64,000 nucleotides of DNA from positions 1 to 64,000 of the forward strand of contig NZ_PFXK01000002.1 of NCBI RefSeq assembly GCF_002812955.1. Direction: 5' to 3'. Both the position numbers and the translations under genes were made by a program. Within the stretch, counting starts at the first letter, position 1. Each line of letters begins with the position of its first letter. The stretch comes from Vibrio sp. HA2012 (lineage in GTDB: Bacteria > Pseudomonadota > Gammaproteobacteria > Enterobacterales > Vibrionaceae). Shown piece by piece: positions 41,501 to 51,496 of the stretch. The notes beneath the pieces were generated by a model. It saw only the letters and a program-made list of their open reading frames with translations, did not search any database and was not told where the DNA came from.

Positions 41501-43387
41501 ATGTTATCACCAGAAGCAAAGGTTAAGGTACAAAATTTTGGCCGATTCCTTTCTAACATGGTAATGCCTAACATCGGCGCATTCATCGCCTGGGGCTTCA
41601 TTACCGCATTATTTATTCCAACCGGCTGGGTGCCAAATGAAACGCTGGCTTCCATGGTTGGCCCTATGATCAAATTCCTGCTACCACTGCTGATCGGCTA
41701 TACCGGTGGTAAGATGGTTGGTGGTGACCGCGGTGCCGTTGTCGGTGCTGTAACAACCATGGGAGTTATCGTTGGTACGGACATCCCAATGTTCATGGGT
41801 GCAATGATTGCTGGTCCTCTTGGTGGCCTTGCGATTAAAAAATTCGATCAGGCGATTCACGGTAAAGTGAAAAGTGGTTTCGAAATGCTGGTCAACAACT
41901 TTTCTGCCGGTATCATCGGGATGATCTGTGCCATTGCTGCCTACATGATTATTGGCCCTGCAGTAAAAGTATTGTCCAGTGCTCTGGCTTCTGGCGTAAA
42001 TGTTCTGGTTGAAACTGGCGTGCTTCCTCTGACTTCTCTTTTTGTTGAACCTGCTAAGATCCTGTTCCTGAACAACGCGATCAACCACGGTATCTTCTCT
42101 CCTCTGGGTATTCAGCAGTCAGAAGAAATGGGCCGTTCAATCTTCTTCCTGATTGAAGCGAACCCGGGTCCGGGTCTGGGTCTGCTGCTGGCTTATATGA
42201 TGTGTGGTAAAGGCAGTGCTAAACAGTCTGCTGCTGGTGCATCTATTATCCATTTCTTAGGTGGTATCCACGAAATTTATTTCCCATATGTACTGATGAA
42301 TCCTCGTCTTATTCTGGCTGTGATTTCTGGTGGTATGACGGGTGTCTTTGTCAACGTTATGTTTGATTCCGGTCTGGTTTCTCCTGCTTCACCGGGTTCT
42401 ATCTTTGCGGTACTACTGATGACACCTAAGGCTGCGTTTGTCGGTGTTATTCTGTCTGTTATCTGTTCTGCTGTCGTGTCGTTCTTTGTTGCTTCACTGC
42501 TAATGAAAACTCAGAAGCAGACTGAAGACGATGATTCTCTGGAAAAAGCAACCAGCCAGATGCAGGACATGAAAGCCAGTGCTAAGGGCGCAGTTGCTTC
42601 TGCGGATATTGATATGGCGGCTGTGCGTAAAATTATCGTAGCCTGTGATGCCGGTATGGGATCCAGTGCGATGGGCGCGGGTCTGCTGCGTAAGAAAGTC
42701 GAAGCTGCTAACCTGAATATCGAAGTAACCAATGTGGCTATCAATAACCTTCCGGGTGATGTAGATATTGTTGTTACGCATAAAGATTTGACTGACCGTG
42801 CTCGTAAGCATGCGGCTCATGCGAAGCACCTTTCTCTGTCTAACTTCCTGGATGGTGAACTGTATGACAATCTGGTGGCAGAACTGGTGTCTGCTCAGTC
42901 AGCTACAGCACAGCCTGCTGTGCCAGTCGCTACAAATGTTGCTAGTGAAGAGAAAACATTAAAACTGACCCATGAACATATCTTTCTGGGAATGACAGCG
43001 ACAACAAAAGAAGACGTGATTAAATTTGCCGGTGAGCAGTTAGTGAAACTGGGTAATGTGGCGGCTGAATACATCGACGGTATGCTGGCACGTGAACAAC
43101 TGGTTTCTACTTATCTGGGCGAATCTATCGCGGTTCCTCATGGCACAATCGAAACCAAGCAGTATGTAGAAAAGACCGGCATCGTTTTCTGCCAGTTCCC
43201 TGATGGTGTTCAGTGGGGAGAAGATGAAGATGATGTTGCCAAAATGGTTATCGGTATTGCTGCTCAAGGCGATGAACATATTCAGGTCATTACGGCCATT
43301 ACAAATTCACTTGATGACGAAGAAGCTATTGAATGTCTGAAAACGACAAATAATCCAGAAGACGTACTACGTATTCTGAACGCGTGA
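41501..43387 (+). CDS. mtlA: Mannitol PTS IICBA permease (full length)
   Basis: A 628-aa mannitol permease with all three domains. IIC spans residues ~1-340 (MPNIGAFIAWGFITALFIPTGWVPN, GGIHEIYFPYVLMNPRLI). IIB carries the phospho-Cys C382 in IIVACDAGMGSSAMG. IIA (~480-628) carries the phospho-His H547 in VPHGTIETK. The length fits E. coli MtlA (637 aa). ATG 41501 is set by comparison with the family and the second copy; the frame extends upstream to 41420. It transports and phosphorylates mannitol. MtlD follows after a hairpin. Confidence 0.97.
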   Translation: MLSPEAKVKVQNFGRFLSNMVMPNIGAFIAWGFITALFIPTGWVPNETLASMVGPMIKFLLPLLIGYTGGKMVGGDRGAVVGAVTTMGVIVGTDIPMFMGAMIAGPLGGLAIKKFDQAIHGKVKSGFEMLVNNFSAGIIGMICAIAAYMIIGPAVKVLSSALASGVNVLVETGVLPLTSLFVEPAKILFLNNAINHGIFSPLGIQQSEEMGRSIFFLIEANPGPGLGLLLAYMMCGKGSAKQSAAGASIIHFLGGIHEIYFPYVLMNPRLILAVISGGMTGVFVNVMFDSGLVSPASPGSIFAVLLMTPKAAFVGVILSVICSAVVSFFVASLLMKTQKQTEDDDSLEKATSQMQDMKASAKGAVASADIDMAAVRKIIVACDAGMGSSAMGAGLLRKKVEAANLNIEVTNVAINNLPGDVDIVVTHKDLTDRARKHAAHAKHLSLSNFLDGELYDNLVAELVSAQSATAQPAVPVATNVASEEKTLKLTHEHIFLGMTATTKEDVIKFAGEQLVKLGNVAAEYIDGMLAREQLVSTYLGESIAVPHGTIETKQYVEKTGIVFCQFPDGVQWGEDEDDVAKMVIGIAAQGDEHIQVITAITNSLDDEEAIECLKTTNNPEDVLRILNA

Positions 43388-43427
43388 TTTAGCTTTGGAG
43401 TCTATGCTCCTAACCCAAGTGGACTTT

Positions 43428-43457
43428 AGGCCGGTACTTCCGTCCGGCCTTCTTTTT
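43428..43457 (+). terminator. Hairpin between mtlA and mtlD
   Basis: GGCCGG (43429-43434) pairs with CCGGCC (43444-43449), followed by TTCTTTTT. It can act as a partial terminator, lowering mtlD expression relative to mtlA. Confidence 0.7.
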
Positions 43458-43486
43458 CGAATTCCCAATTTTCTTAGGTAAATATT

Positions 43487-44635
43487 ATGAAAGCATTGCA
43501 TTTTGGTGCCGGTAACATAGGTCGCGGCTTCATTGGTAAACTACTGGCGGATGCCGGTGTGGAAGTGACATTTGCTGATGTCAACGAAACGGTCGTTAAT
43601 GCTCTTATCGAACGTAATGAGTATCCGGTAAAGGTCGTTGGTGCTGACTGCGTTATAGAAAAAGTTACCGGTGTTACAGCCCTGAACTCTATGGATCCAC
43701 AAGTTGTAGACTGTATTGCATCTGTTGATATGATCACAACGGCGGTTGGTCCGACGGTTTTGAAAATTATCGCAAAAACTTTGGCGGCAGGTCTGGAAAA
43801 AAGAATGGCAGCCGGTGTTACAACACCACTGAATATTATTGCTTGTGAAAATATGGTACGTGGTACCAGCCAACTGAAAGAGGCAGTGTTTGAGCTGTTG
43901 TCTGATGAAGTGAAAGCAAAAAGTGAAGAACTGGTTGGCTTTGTCGATTCTGCGGTCGACCGCATTGTACCGCCAGCTGAAGAGGGTGAAACAGATCCGT
44001 TAGCAGTTACTGTTGAAACTTTCAGTGAATGGATCGTTGATGAAACTCAGTTCAAAGGTGACATCCCCGACATTCAGGGTATGGAGCGTACTGACAATCT
44101 GATGGCATTTGTTGAGCGTAAATTGTTTACCTTAAACACTGGTCATTGTGTAACTGCCTATCTGGGGAATCTGAAAGGCCATAAAACAGTTCGTGAAGCG
44201 ATTGAAGATTTGGCTATTCGTAGCGATGTTAAAAAAGCCATGGAAGAAAGTGGTGAAGTTCTGATCAACCGTTATGGATTTGAACGTGAAAAACATGCTG
44301 CCTATATTGAAAAAATCTTAGGCCGTTTTGCTAACCCTTATCTGGTGGATGAAGTTGATCGCGTTGGTCGTCAGCCTCTCAGAAAACTAAGTAAGGATGA
44401 CCGTCTGATTAAACCTTTACGCGGTACAATTGAATACAGCACAAGCAACGAAACCCTGCTTAAAGGAGTGGCAGCTGCTCTTAAATATACTAATGACGGC
44501 GACCCACAGGCGGTTGAACTGCAGCAGGCGATTATTGATACAGGGGTCAGAAAAACACTGGAAAAATATACTGGCTTGGCAGAGGACTGTGTTGAAGTCG
44601 CTAAGATAGAAGCACTGTATACGCAGATAGCGTAA
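43487..44635 (+). CDS. mtlD: Mannitol-1-phosphate 5-dehydrogenase
   Basis: A 382-aa long-chain dehydrogenase: N-terminal NAD loop [71 protein letters not shown] and [20 protein letters not shown] with the catalytic region. It oxidises mannitol-1-phosphate to fructose-6-phosphate. The order mtlA-mtlD is standard; mtlR, which usually follows, is replaced by a second mtlA. Confidence 0.97.
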   Translation: MKALHFGAGNIGRGFIGKLLADAGVEVTFADVNETVVNALIERNEYPVKVVGADCVIEKVTGVTALNSMDPQVVDCIASVDMITTAVGPTVLKIIAKTLAAGLEKRMAAGVTTPLNIIACENMVRGTSQLKEAVFELLSDEVKAKSEELVGFVDSAVDRIVPPAEEGETDPLAVTVETFSEWIVDETQFKGDIPDIQGMERTDNLMAFVERKLFTLNTGHCVTAYLGNLKGHKTVREAIEDLAIRSDVKKAMEESGEVLINRYGFEREKHAAYIEKILGRFANPYLVDEVDRVGRQPLRKLSKDDRLIKPLRGTIEYSTSNETLLKGVAAALKYTNDGDPQAVELQQAIIDTGVRKTLEKYTGLAEDCVEVAKIEALYTQIA

Positions 44636-44692
44636 ATAGAGTTGTAGTAATAGTAGTCATAAAAATATAACTATAAACCGGTATTAAGTTTG

Positions 44693-44717
44693 GGGAGCCC
44701 GTTGGCTCCCTTTTTTT
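44693..44717 (+). terminator. Intrinsic terminator after mtlD
   Basis: GGGAGCC-CGTT-GGCTCCC followed by seven T residues. It separates mtlD from the promoter region of the second mtlA. Confidence 0.9.
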
Positions 44718-45021
44718 ATTTCTTATCCTGAGCGGAATCTTTGTCGCAAAATTACACTTTGTTACTAAGCATTTCTTTCTGGTTACCAAAGAGGAAGAAA
44801 GCCATTGATTGATATTGATGATGATCACAATTATTCTTTTGTGATTTTTTTTAATTAATTACAATGTGATGTTCATCTCTATTTTGGTTGGCTTGATTTT
44901 TTTAATTATGTGATCTTTGCTCTTAAATAATTGTTGATAAATTAAATTATAGGCTCGTGTAATTAAATTACACATCGCTGATGTGAGAGTAGTCACGATA
45001 AAAAGACTCTGATAGTAAAGA

Positions 45022-45043
45022 TTGTGTAATCTATATCACAAAA
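45022..45043. promoter_or_regulatory. CRP site upstream of the second mtlA
   Basis: TGTAA-TCTATA-TCACA (45025-45040) has one mismatch to the CRP core. It is centred 135.5 bp from the ATG, as in copy 1. Weaker TGTGA half-sites occur at about 44839, 44866 and 44909. The 532-bp gap 44636-45167 contains no gene. Confidence 0.6.
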
Positions 45044-45086
45044 ATCCCGCTTGAGAGTATTTCGTTATCTAGTGTGTTAATTTGTT

Positions 45087-45127
45087 TGTGTCTTAAGCAA
45101 ACAACAAACGGTTTTTAGCAAAAACCA
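45087..45127 (+). other. Conserved mtlA leader block with hairpin (copy 2)
   Basis: It has the same 31-nt block as at 41421-41451, followed by a hairpin GGTTTTT-AGC-AAAAACC. The hairpin sequence has changed relative to copy 1 on both sides, but pairing is kept. The distance to the ATG (81 nt) equals that of copy 1 (80 nt). Confidence 0.5.
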
Positions 45128-45167
45128 TATACATAAACATAATAGAACATCGAATGGGGTACTGAAT

Positions 45168-46577
45168 ATGTTATCACCAGAAGCGAAGGTTAAAGTCCAG
45201 AACTTTGGCCGATTCCTCTCTAACATGGTAATGCCTAACATCGGCGCGTTTATCGCCTGGGGTTTCATTACTGCGCTATTTATTCCAACCGGCTGGGTGC
45301 CAAACGAAACGCTGGCTTCCATGGTTGGTCCTATGATCATGTATCTGCTGCCACTGCTGATCGGTTATACCGGTGGTAAGATGGTCGGCGGTGACCGCGG
45401 TGCCGTTGTCGGTGCTGTAACAACCATGGGGGTTATCGTTGGTACGGACATCCCAATGTTTATGGGAGCGATGATTGCCGGTCCTCTTGGTGGTCTTGCG
45501 ATTAAGAAATTCGATCAGGCGATTCACGGTAAAGTGAAAAGCGGCTTCGAAATGCTGGTCAACAACTTCTCTGCCGGTATTATCGGTATGATCTGTGCGA
45601 TTATCGCTTATATGATCATCGGTCCTGCAGTAAAAACATTATCCAGTGCTCTGGCGTCTGGTGTAAACGTTCTGGTTGATACGGGCATCCTTCCTCTGAC
45701 TTCTCTTTTTGTTGAGCCTGCAAAGATCCTGTTCCTGAACAACGCGATCAACCACGGTATCTTCTCGCCACTGGGTATTCAGCAGTCCGAAGAAATGGGT
45801 CGTTCAATCTTCTTCCTGATTGAAGCGAACCCGGGTCCGGGTCTGGGTCTGCTGCTGGCTTATATGATGTTTGGTAAAGGCAGTGCAAAACAATCTGCCG
45901 CCGGTGCTTCTATCATTCACTTCCTGGGTGGTATCCACGAAATCTACTTCCCATACGTACTGATGAACCCTCGTCTGATCCTGGCAATGATCGGTGGCGG
46001 TATGACGGGTGTCTTTGTCAACGTTATGTTTGAATCTGGTCTGGTTTCTCCTGCTTCACCGGGTTCTATCTTTGCGGTACTGCTGATGACACCTAAATCT
46101 GCATTTGTGGGTGTGATTCTGTCGGTTATCTGTTCTGCGGCAGTCTCTTGTGTGATCGCGTCCTTCCTGCTGAAAACTCAAAAGCAGACAGAAGGTGACG
46201 ATTCACTGGAGCAGGCAACAAACCAGATGCAAGACATGAAAGCGTCTTCTAAAGGTATGGCTCCTGCAGTTGAAATTAACATGGCAAATGTACGCAAAAT
46301 CATCGTTGCGTGTGATGCAGGTATGGGTTCCAGTGCAATGGGTGCAAGCCTGCTGCGTAAGAAAGTAGAAGCAGCTAACCTGAATATTGATGTGACTAAT
46401 CTGGCTATCAACAACCTGCCAGGAGATGTGGACATTGTTGTTACGCACAAGGATCTGACCGACCGTGCACGTAAACATGCCGCAAATGCGAAGCATATTT
46501 CCCTATCTAATTTCCTGGATAATGCGCTGTATGACAATCTGGTGGCGGAACTGTCAGCCGCTCAGCAGAGTGCTTAA
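45168..46577 (+). CDS. mtlA: Second mannitol PTS permease, IICB only
   Basis: A 469-aa protein almost identical to the first 460 residues of the upstream MtlA, with IIC and IIB domains (phospho-Cys C382 in IIVACDAGMGSSAMG). It ends shortly after IIB (NLVAELSAAQQSA) and has no IIA domain. It must receive phosphate from the IIA of the full-length copy or another IIA. Differences cluster after residue ~355 and in a few membrane positions (e.g. IMYLL for IKFLL). It has its own promoter region and terminator. It may be a duplication with domain loss, or a transporter with shifted specificity. Confidence 0.93.
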   Translation: MLSPEAKVKVQNFGRFLSNMVMPNIGAFIAWGFITALFIPTGWVPNETLASMVGPMIMYLLPLLIGYTGGKMVGGDRGAVVGAVTTMGVIVGTDIPMFMGAMIAGPLGGLAIKKFDQAIHGKVKSGFEMLVNNFSAGIIGMICAIIAYMIIGPAVKTLSSALASGVNVLVDTGILPLTSLFVEPAKILFLNNAINHGIFSPLGIQQSEEMGRSIFFLIEANPGPGLGLLLAYMMFGKGSAKQSAAGASIIHFLGGIHEIYFPYVLMNPRLILAMIGGGMTGVFVNVMFESGLVSPASPGSIFAVLLMTPKSAFVGVILSVICSAAVSCVIASFLLKTQKQTEGDDSLEQATNQMQDMKASSKGMAPAVEINMANVRKIIVACDAGMGSSAMGASLLRKKVEAANLNIDVTNLAINNLPGDVDIVVTHKDLTDRARKHAANAKHISLSNFLDNALYDNLVAELSAAQQSA

Positions 46578-46614
46578 TCAGACATTATTATTGTTTCCAG
46601 TTATTACGCGCAAG

Positions 46615-46638
46615 CCGGTCAGTCTCTGACCGGTTTTT
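46615..46638 (+). terminator. Intrinsic terminator after second mtlA
   Basis: CCGGTCAG-TCT-CTGACCGG followed by seven T residues ends the mannitol locus. Confidence 0.92.
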
Positions 46639-46780
46639 TTGCGTATAAAATAAATATCAGTATCAGAAACGTTCGTTTGGTCACGATCCAAAAAGAAAAA
46701 AACAGACTTCCAGAACTATGCTTACAGTATCGGCATTACAAAGGTTTACGGTATAACAACAATAAGGCAGACAGTAGCTT

Positions 46781-48499
46781 ATGTATTATCTGACGATGGG
46801 TATCGGGCTTCTGGGAGGGTTGGCGATTTTCCTCTATGGTATGGAGAAAATGTCACATGCACTGAAAAGTGTGGCCGGAGATAAACTGAAAACGCTTCTT
46901 GCCAGACTGACGACCAACCGGTTTACTGGTGTTCTGACCGGCGTCGGAATTACTGCTGTTGTGCAATCATCATCGGTTACCACTGTATTATTGGTCGGTT
47001 TTATTTCTGCTGGCTTTATGTCACTCTCGCAGGCCGTCGGTGTAATTATGGGGGCCAACATTGGCTCTACGGTAACGGTTCAGATTATTGCTTTTAAAGT
47101 TACACAGTCAGCATTGGCTATGGTGGCTCTGGGCTTTTTAATTCGTTTTAATGCCAAGCTGGAACGAAGCAAACATTACGGTGATATCCTTTTTGGATTC
47201 GGTCTTATCTTTCTGGGAATGAACATGATGGGGGAGTCGATGGCTCCGGTTCGTTCCTATCAGCCGTTTATTGATGCATTTGCTCATACCGATAATATGT
47301 TGCTAGCTATTGTAGCCGGAACTTTGTTCACGGCTTTGGTGCAGTCTTCTGCGGCAACGACAAGTATTGTTCTGGTATTGGCAGGGCAGGGGTTGATTTC
47401 TCTGGAAGCCGGAATTGCGCTGACTATGGGAGCGAATATCGGAACCTGTGTGACGGCGTTACTGGCTTCGATTGGTAAGAGCCGGGAGTCGATTCAGGCA
47501 GCAACAATACACATATTATTTAATATTGCCGGAGTCATTATCTGGCTTCCTTTTATCCGTATATTGGCTGGTATGAGTATCGAATTGTCTCCTGATTATG
47601 CTCAACTATCGGGTATAGATCGTCTTTCTGCCGAGCTACCCAGACAGATCGCCAATGCACATACGCTATTTAATGTGATAAATACAGTGGTCATGTTGCC
47701 GTTTAGTGGTGTGTTTATTTTTGTTGTCCGAAAGATTATTCCATATCAGTCTAAATCCGTGACCGACAAAAAAGCCAAAGGTATTCAGCCTAAATACTTG
47801 GGTAAGGAATTTCTGCATACTCCAGATATTGCTTTGGATCAGGCTAGACTGGAGATAGGACGTGTAGGACGGAGGGTGTGTAATATGTTGAATATTCTAC
47901 CCCCTCTGGCATTTAAGCTGCCGGATGCAGACGATAGGGGGAAAATACGGGAGCAACTTAATCAGATTGAACAGATCGAGGAAGAAGTGGACAGATTGCA
48001 TGCGGAGATATTGTCGTACCTCGGCAGCCTGAGAAAGCAGCCGTTGTCGGATATTCAGAGCTACCGTCAGATCCGTCTGATCAGCATGACGGATCAACTC
48101 GAGAGTGTTGCGGATTTAATCGTCGACGCTTTACTTCCTCTGGAATATAAAGCACTTAATGCCAATATTTCGGTCAGTCCTATGATGCGACACACTCTGG
48201 ATGATGTTCAGGGGAGGGTGAATCAGGCCATGCTGGATTGCGTGAACGCGATCCGAAGAGGAGATGACTCTCTTGCCCAGCAGGTATTGATTGCTAAAAG
48301 AGAGCTTAATGCGTTGCTGGATGCTGTTTTGGCACATCAGGCCGAAAGGCTGGTTGAAGAGGATCCGAATCGCCTGCTGGTTTTTCGTTATGAGATGGAA
48401 TGGGTTGAGCAACTGAAGCGTGTCTATACATTAAGTAAACGGATAGCCAAGCTACAACTCAGAAAATATGCTACAGACCCGACAATACAAGGGCAATAA
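46781..48499 (+). CDS. Na/Pi cotransporter family protein with PhoU-like domain
   Basis: A 572-aa NptA/YjbB-type protein. The membrane half holds two QSS repeats (AVVQSSSVTTVLLVGFISAG near residue 62 and ALVQSSAATTSIVLVLAGQG near 187) and MGANIGS/MGANIGT motifs. The C-terminal third (~350-572) is a helical PhoU-like domain rich in Glu/Arg. Family members export or import phosphate with sodium. It has its own upstream region (46639-46780) and no close partner gene. Confidence 0.9.
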   Translation: MYYLTMGIGLLGGLAIFLYGMEKMSHALKSVAGDKLKTLLARLTTNRFTGVLTGVGITAVVQSSSVTTVLLVGFISAGFMSLSQAVGVIMGANIGSTVTVQIIAFKVTQSALAMVALGFLIRFNAKLERSKHYGDILFGFGLIFLGMNMMGESMAPVRSYQPFIDAFAHTDNMLLAIVAGTLFTALVQSSAATTSIVLVLAGQGLISLEAGIALTMGANIGTCVTALLASIGKSRESIQAATIHILFNIAGVIIWLPFIRILAGMSIELSPDYAQLSGIDRLSAELPRQIANAHTLFNVINTVVMLPFSGVFIFVVRKIIPYQSKSVTDKKAKGIQPKYLGKEFLHTPDIALDQARLEIGRVGRRVCNMLNILPPLAFKLPDADDRGKIREQLNQIEQIEEEVDRLHAEILSYLGSLRKQPLSDIQSYRQIRLISMTDQLESVADLIVDALLPLEYKALNANISVSPMMRHTLDDVQGRVNQAMLDCVNAIRRGDDSLAQQVLIAKRELNALLDAVLAHQAERLVEEDPNRLLVFRYEMEWVEQLKRVYTLSKRIAKLQLRKYATDPTIQGQ

Positions 48500-48642
48500 G
48501 GCGTGTTTGAACCAAAATCAGTAAGGATTACCTCTGAAAATTTGCTATACTCTGCACAACCATGACAGAGGATTGATAAAAAGGTAGTAGATTATACTAT
48601 CCTTTAGCCTTTCCAATTTTCCGTTTTGATTGGATTGATCAC

Positions 48643-49944
48643 GTGTATAAGAAATTAAAAACCTCTTTTGCCAATACAGCAATTGCTGAGATGCCGGCAA
48701 AAACAAAAATAACTGTTTTTGCTTTTCCTGTTGTCGCTGCAGCATTTTTATTTATTTTACTAAGCAGCTCCAATGGACGAAAAGATATTCCTATTCAGTT
48801 TAAAGATATGCCTGTTTATGAGGCGGCGACAGAGTCCGCATCGGCTACAGGGGCAACTGAACTTCCCCATTATGTTTATACCATCCGTAAAGGTGATAAT
48901 TTAAGCTCCATCTTTGAGCGTTTGGGTTTCGCATACGGCGATATGATGAAAGTGATGGAAGCTGATCTTAACTATCTGATGCTGGATACTCTACAGCCGG
49001 GAAATGATCTGCTTTTTTGGCGTGCAGAAGATGGAAAAAGCCTGCAGAAAATGGTGCTTAAATTTAATATTGCTGATCAGGTAGCGTATACGCGCCTGAG
49101 TGATGATGAATTTGAATTCGCTGATATCTCTATTCCCGGGACTTGGGAGGTTATGCCTCTTATTGGTGAAATTCAGGGGAATTTTTCGATATCAGCGAAT
49201 CGTGCAGGTTTGAATATTGCGGAAATTGACCAGATTAATACCTTGCTAAAAGATAAAATTAATTTTGGTCGTGATTTACGAGCCGGTGATCGTTTTGAAA
49301 TCGTACAGCGACGACAGTTTGTAGATTCAGTTCCGACCGGGAAGAGAGAGATTCAGGCAATCCGTTTCCATAACAGAGGGCAGGAGATAACCGCTTATCT
49401 GCACACCGATGGTCAGTTTTATGATGAAAATGGAAAAAGTCTGCAGCGCGCCTTTATGCGTTACCCTACAACGAAACGGTGGCGGATTTCTTCACCATTT
49501 AATCCGAATCGTCGTCACCCTGTTACCGGGCGTATTTCACCGCATAACGGTACGGATTTCGCAGCCCCAATCGGTACTCCGGTACTGTCTACTGGAGATG
49601 GTACGGTTGTGTTGACCCGTAATCATCCTTATGCGGGTAAATATATTGTGATTCAGCATGGTAGTACCTATAAGACACGTTATTTGCACCTGAGCAAGAT
49701 TTTGGTGAAGAAAGGACAAAAAATTTCCCGTGGTCAGCGTATTGCACTTTCTGGCAACACTGGGCGTTCAACAGGACCTCACCTGCACTATGAATTTATT
49801 ATTCGTGGTCGTCCGGTTAATGCGATGAAAGCGAAAATTCCAATGGCAAGCTCAGTGGCTCAGAAAGATTTGAAATCGTTTAAGGCCAAAATAGCAGAGT
49901 ATAATAATCTGCTTGATCAGCAGGTGATAGCCAGACTTAATTAA
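48643..49944 (+). CDS. Murein DD-endopeptidase, M23 family (MepM/ShyA-like)
   Basis: A 433-aa cell-wall hydrolase. It has an N-terminal membrane anchor (ITVFAFPVVAAAFLFILL), an OapA/LysM-like region (YTIRKGDNLSSIFERLGF), a second domain, and the peptidase M23 core with zinc ligands in SPHNGTDFAAPIGTPV (H, D) and GPHLHYEF (H-x-H). It cleaves D-Ala-mDAP crosslinks during growth. It matches E. coli MepM and Vibrio Shy proteins in layout. The apparent start is GTG 48643; the SD is weak. Confidence 0.9.
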   Translation: MYKKLKTSFANTAIAEMPAKTKITVFAFPVVAAAFLFILLSSSNGRKDIPIQFKDMPVYEAATESASATGATELPHYVYTIRKGDNLSSIFERLGFAYGDMMKVMEADLNYLMLDTLQPGNDLLFWRAEDGKSLQKMVLKFNIADQVAYTRLSDDEFEFADISIPGTWEVMPLIGEIQGNFSISANRAGLNIAEIDQINTLLKDKINFGRDLRAGDRFEIVQRRQFVDSVPTGKREIQAIRFHNRGQEITAYLHTDGQFYDENGKSLQRAFMRYPTTKRWRISSPFNPNRRHPVTGRISPHNGTDFAAPIGTPVLSTGDGTVVLTRNHPYAGKYIVIQHGSTYKTRYLHLSKILVKKGQKISRGQRIALSGNTGRSTGPHLHYEFIIRGRPVNAMKAKIPMASSVAQKDLKSFKAKIAEYNNLLDQQVIARLN

Positions 49945-49960
49945 TCAGGTGTGTGTATTG

Positions 49961-49983
49961 GGCTGCCGTTGGCAGCCTTTTTT
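49961..49983 (+). terminator. Intrinsic terminator after the M23 endopeptidase gene
   Basis: GGCTGCC-GTT-GGCAGCC followed by six T residues. Confidence 0.92.
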
Positions 49984-50009
49984 AATCTTCCGGTAAATAG
50001 TGGATATAC

Positions 50010-50360
50010 ATGTTACAGAATGAATTTGAAACGCTGGTAAAACAGCTATGTGCACAGGAAAACCTACCTCAGGCGCTGGAATTACTTAAAGCCAGTGATG
50101 ATACAGAAATTGCTGAAGCTGCTCATTCTCTGGCCGGGCAGTTTGCTCTGGCAGAAGCCGAAGGAGAGAAACGTATCTATCATATGACGGTTCAGGAAAA
50201 TGCTCAGGGTGAGCAAGAGGAATTTGTCGAGTACGTTATGAATGAAGGTGATGATATTATTATTTTTGTAGCCTGGTTCTTTTATTCTATGTTCGATGTC
50301 AAACAGAAAGAAACGTATCAGGCAGCAGGTAAGACTTACCGGCAACCGAAACGAAAATAA
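50010..50360 (+). CDS. Hypothetical protein, 116 aa
   Basis: An acidic, mainly helical N-terminal half (ENLPQALELLKASDDTEIAEAAHSLAGQ) is followed by a hydrophobic stretch DIIIFVAWFFYSMFDVKQ and a basic tail TYRQPKRK. No signal peptide is seen. I do not recognise the family. It stands alone between the endopeptidase terminator and a strong hairpin, convergent with ulaG. Confidence 0.65.
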   Translation: MLQNEFETLVKQLCAQENLPQALELLKASDDTEIAEAAHSLAGQFALAEAEGEKRIYHMTVQENAQGEQEEFVEYVMNEGDDIIIFVAWFFYSMFDVKQKETYQAAGKTYRQPKRK

Positions 50361-50389
50361 ACACCCCTCCCCTGAGGGGGAAGGGGTGT
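50361..50389. terminator. Strong hairpin between convergent genes
   Basis: ACACCCCT.CCCC / GGGG.AGGGGTGT forms a long GC-rich stem 20 bp before the ulaG stop codon. No T-run is present, but the position between convergent genes suits a bidirectional transcript end. Confidence 0.6.
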
Positions 50390-50408
50390 CGGTTCTAACC
50401 GGAAGATC

Positions 50409-51476
50409 TTACAAGAAAGCTTTATACGGCAGTTCCGGTTCGTCGGTAAAGATGTCGCGGAAGCCTCGGAAGTGTTGATAATACATACGGCCTTTGTCGG
50501 TCGGATAGGTGTATTTACCGCCAACCTGCCAGAAGAATGGTGCAAAACCATATTGCAGGCGTTCTTTCTTCATATTCCAAAGTACTTCGATTTCCCGCGG
50601 ATCATTTTGGAAGTTTGCCCAAATATCGTGGTGGAATGGGACAACAACTTTGCAGTCCAGTGCTTCTCCGGCTCTCAAAATATCGGAAGCAGTCATTTTA
50701 TCTGTTACGCCACGAGGGTTTTCTCCGTAAGAAAGCAGGGCAACATCAATCTTATATTCATTACCATGTTTGGCATAATAGTTAGAATAGTGAGAGTCAC
50801 CAGAGTGGTAGAGTGAACCACCAGTAGTTTCAATCAGGTAGTTCACTGCCCGGGCATCCATTCCGTCCAGAATTTCTTTATCATAAGAAGATGTTCCTTC
50901 TGGAAGGGTTACCAGTGCTGTACGGTCAAAAGAGTCCAGTACTTTTATCAGAGCGTCACCGACCTGAATTTCATCCCCAACTCTGGCGACGATACAACGC
51001 TCTTCCGGTACACCCCAGCCCATCCATAGATCCACACACGCCTGAGGGCCGATAAACTTAACGTGATCGCCGCAGTTCTGCAGTACAGCTGCTGCAACGT
51101 TTACGTCAATATGATCGGCATGGTCATGAGAAGCCAGTACCGCATCAATTTCTTTAATCGCAAACGGATCCATCGGAAAAATTGAGGTTCTCAGGTTTGG
51201 CTGCAGCTCGCGGACGCCACCCATGCGCATCATCTGATGCTGATTTTTCATCAGCGCATTCTTTTGGGTTTTCTTTCCGGTACCACACCAGAAGTCCATG
51301 GAAATATTGGTGTTTCCTTCTGTTTTTAGCCAGATACCGGTACAACCCAGCCACCACATAGAGAATGTGCCAGGCTGTACTTCGGTTTTTTCAATTTCCT
51401 CATTAAGCCAGGTACCCCATTCAGGGAATGTGCTTAAAATCCAGGACTCGCGAGTGATCTCGTTTACTTTGCTCAT
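50409..51476 (-). CDS. ulaG: L-ascorbate-6-phosphate lactonase
   Basis: A 355-aa metallo-beta-lactamase-fold lactonase close to E. coli UlaG (354 aa): [43 protein letters not shown], the metal motif [14 protein letters not shown] and [18 protein letters not shown]. It opens L-ascorbate-6-phosphate to 3-keto-L-gulonate-6-phosphate. It is transcribed with ulaR, away from the ula PTS operon. Confidence 0.97.
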   Translation of the reverse strand: MSKVNEITRESWILSTFPEWGTWLNEEIEKTEVQPGTFSMWWLGCTGIWLKTEGNTNISMDFWCGTGKKTQKNALMKNQHQMMRMGGVRELQPNLRTSIFPMDPFAIKEIDAVLASHDHADHIDVNVAAAVLQNCGDHVKFIGPQACVDLWMGWGVPEERCIVARVGDEIQVGDALIKVLDSFDRTALVTLPEGTSSYDKEILDGMDARAVNYLIETTGGSLYHSGDSHYSNYYAKHGNEYKIDVALLSYGENPRGVTDKMTASDILRAGEALDCKVVVPFHHDIWANFQNDPREIEVLWNMKKERLQYGFAPFFWQVGGKYTYPTDKGRMYYQHFRGFRDIFTDEPELPYKAFL

Positions 51477-51496
51477 GTTATCTACCTATCATTTCA

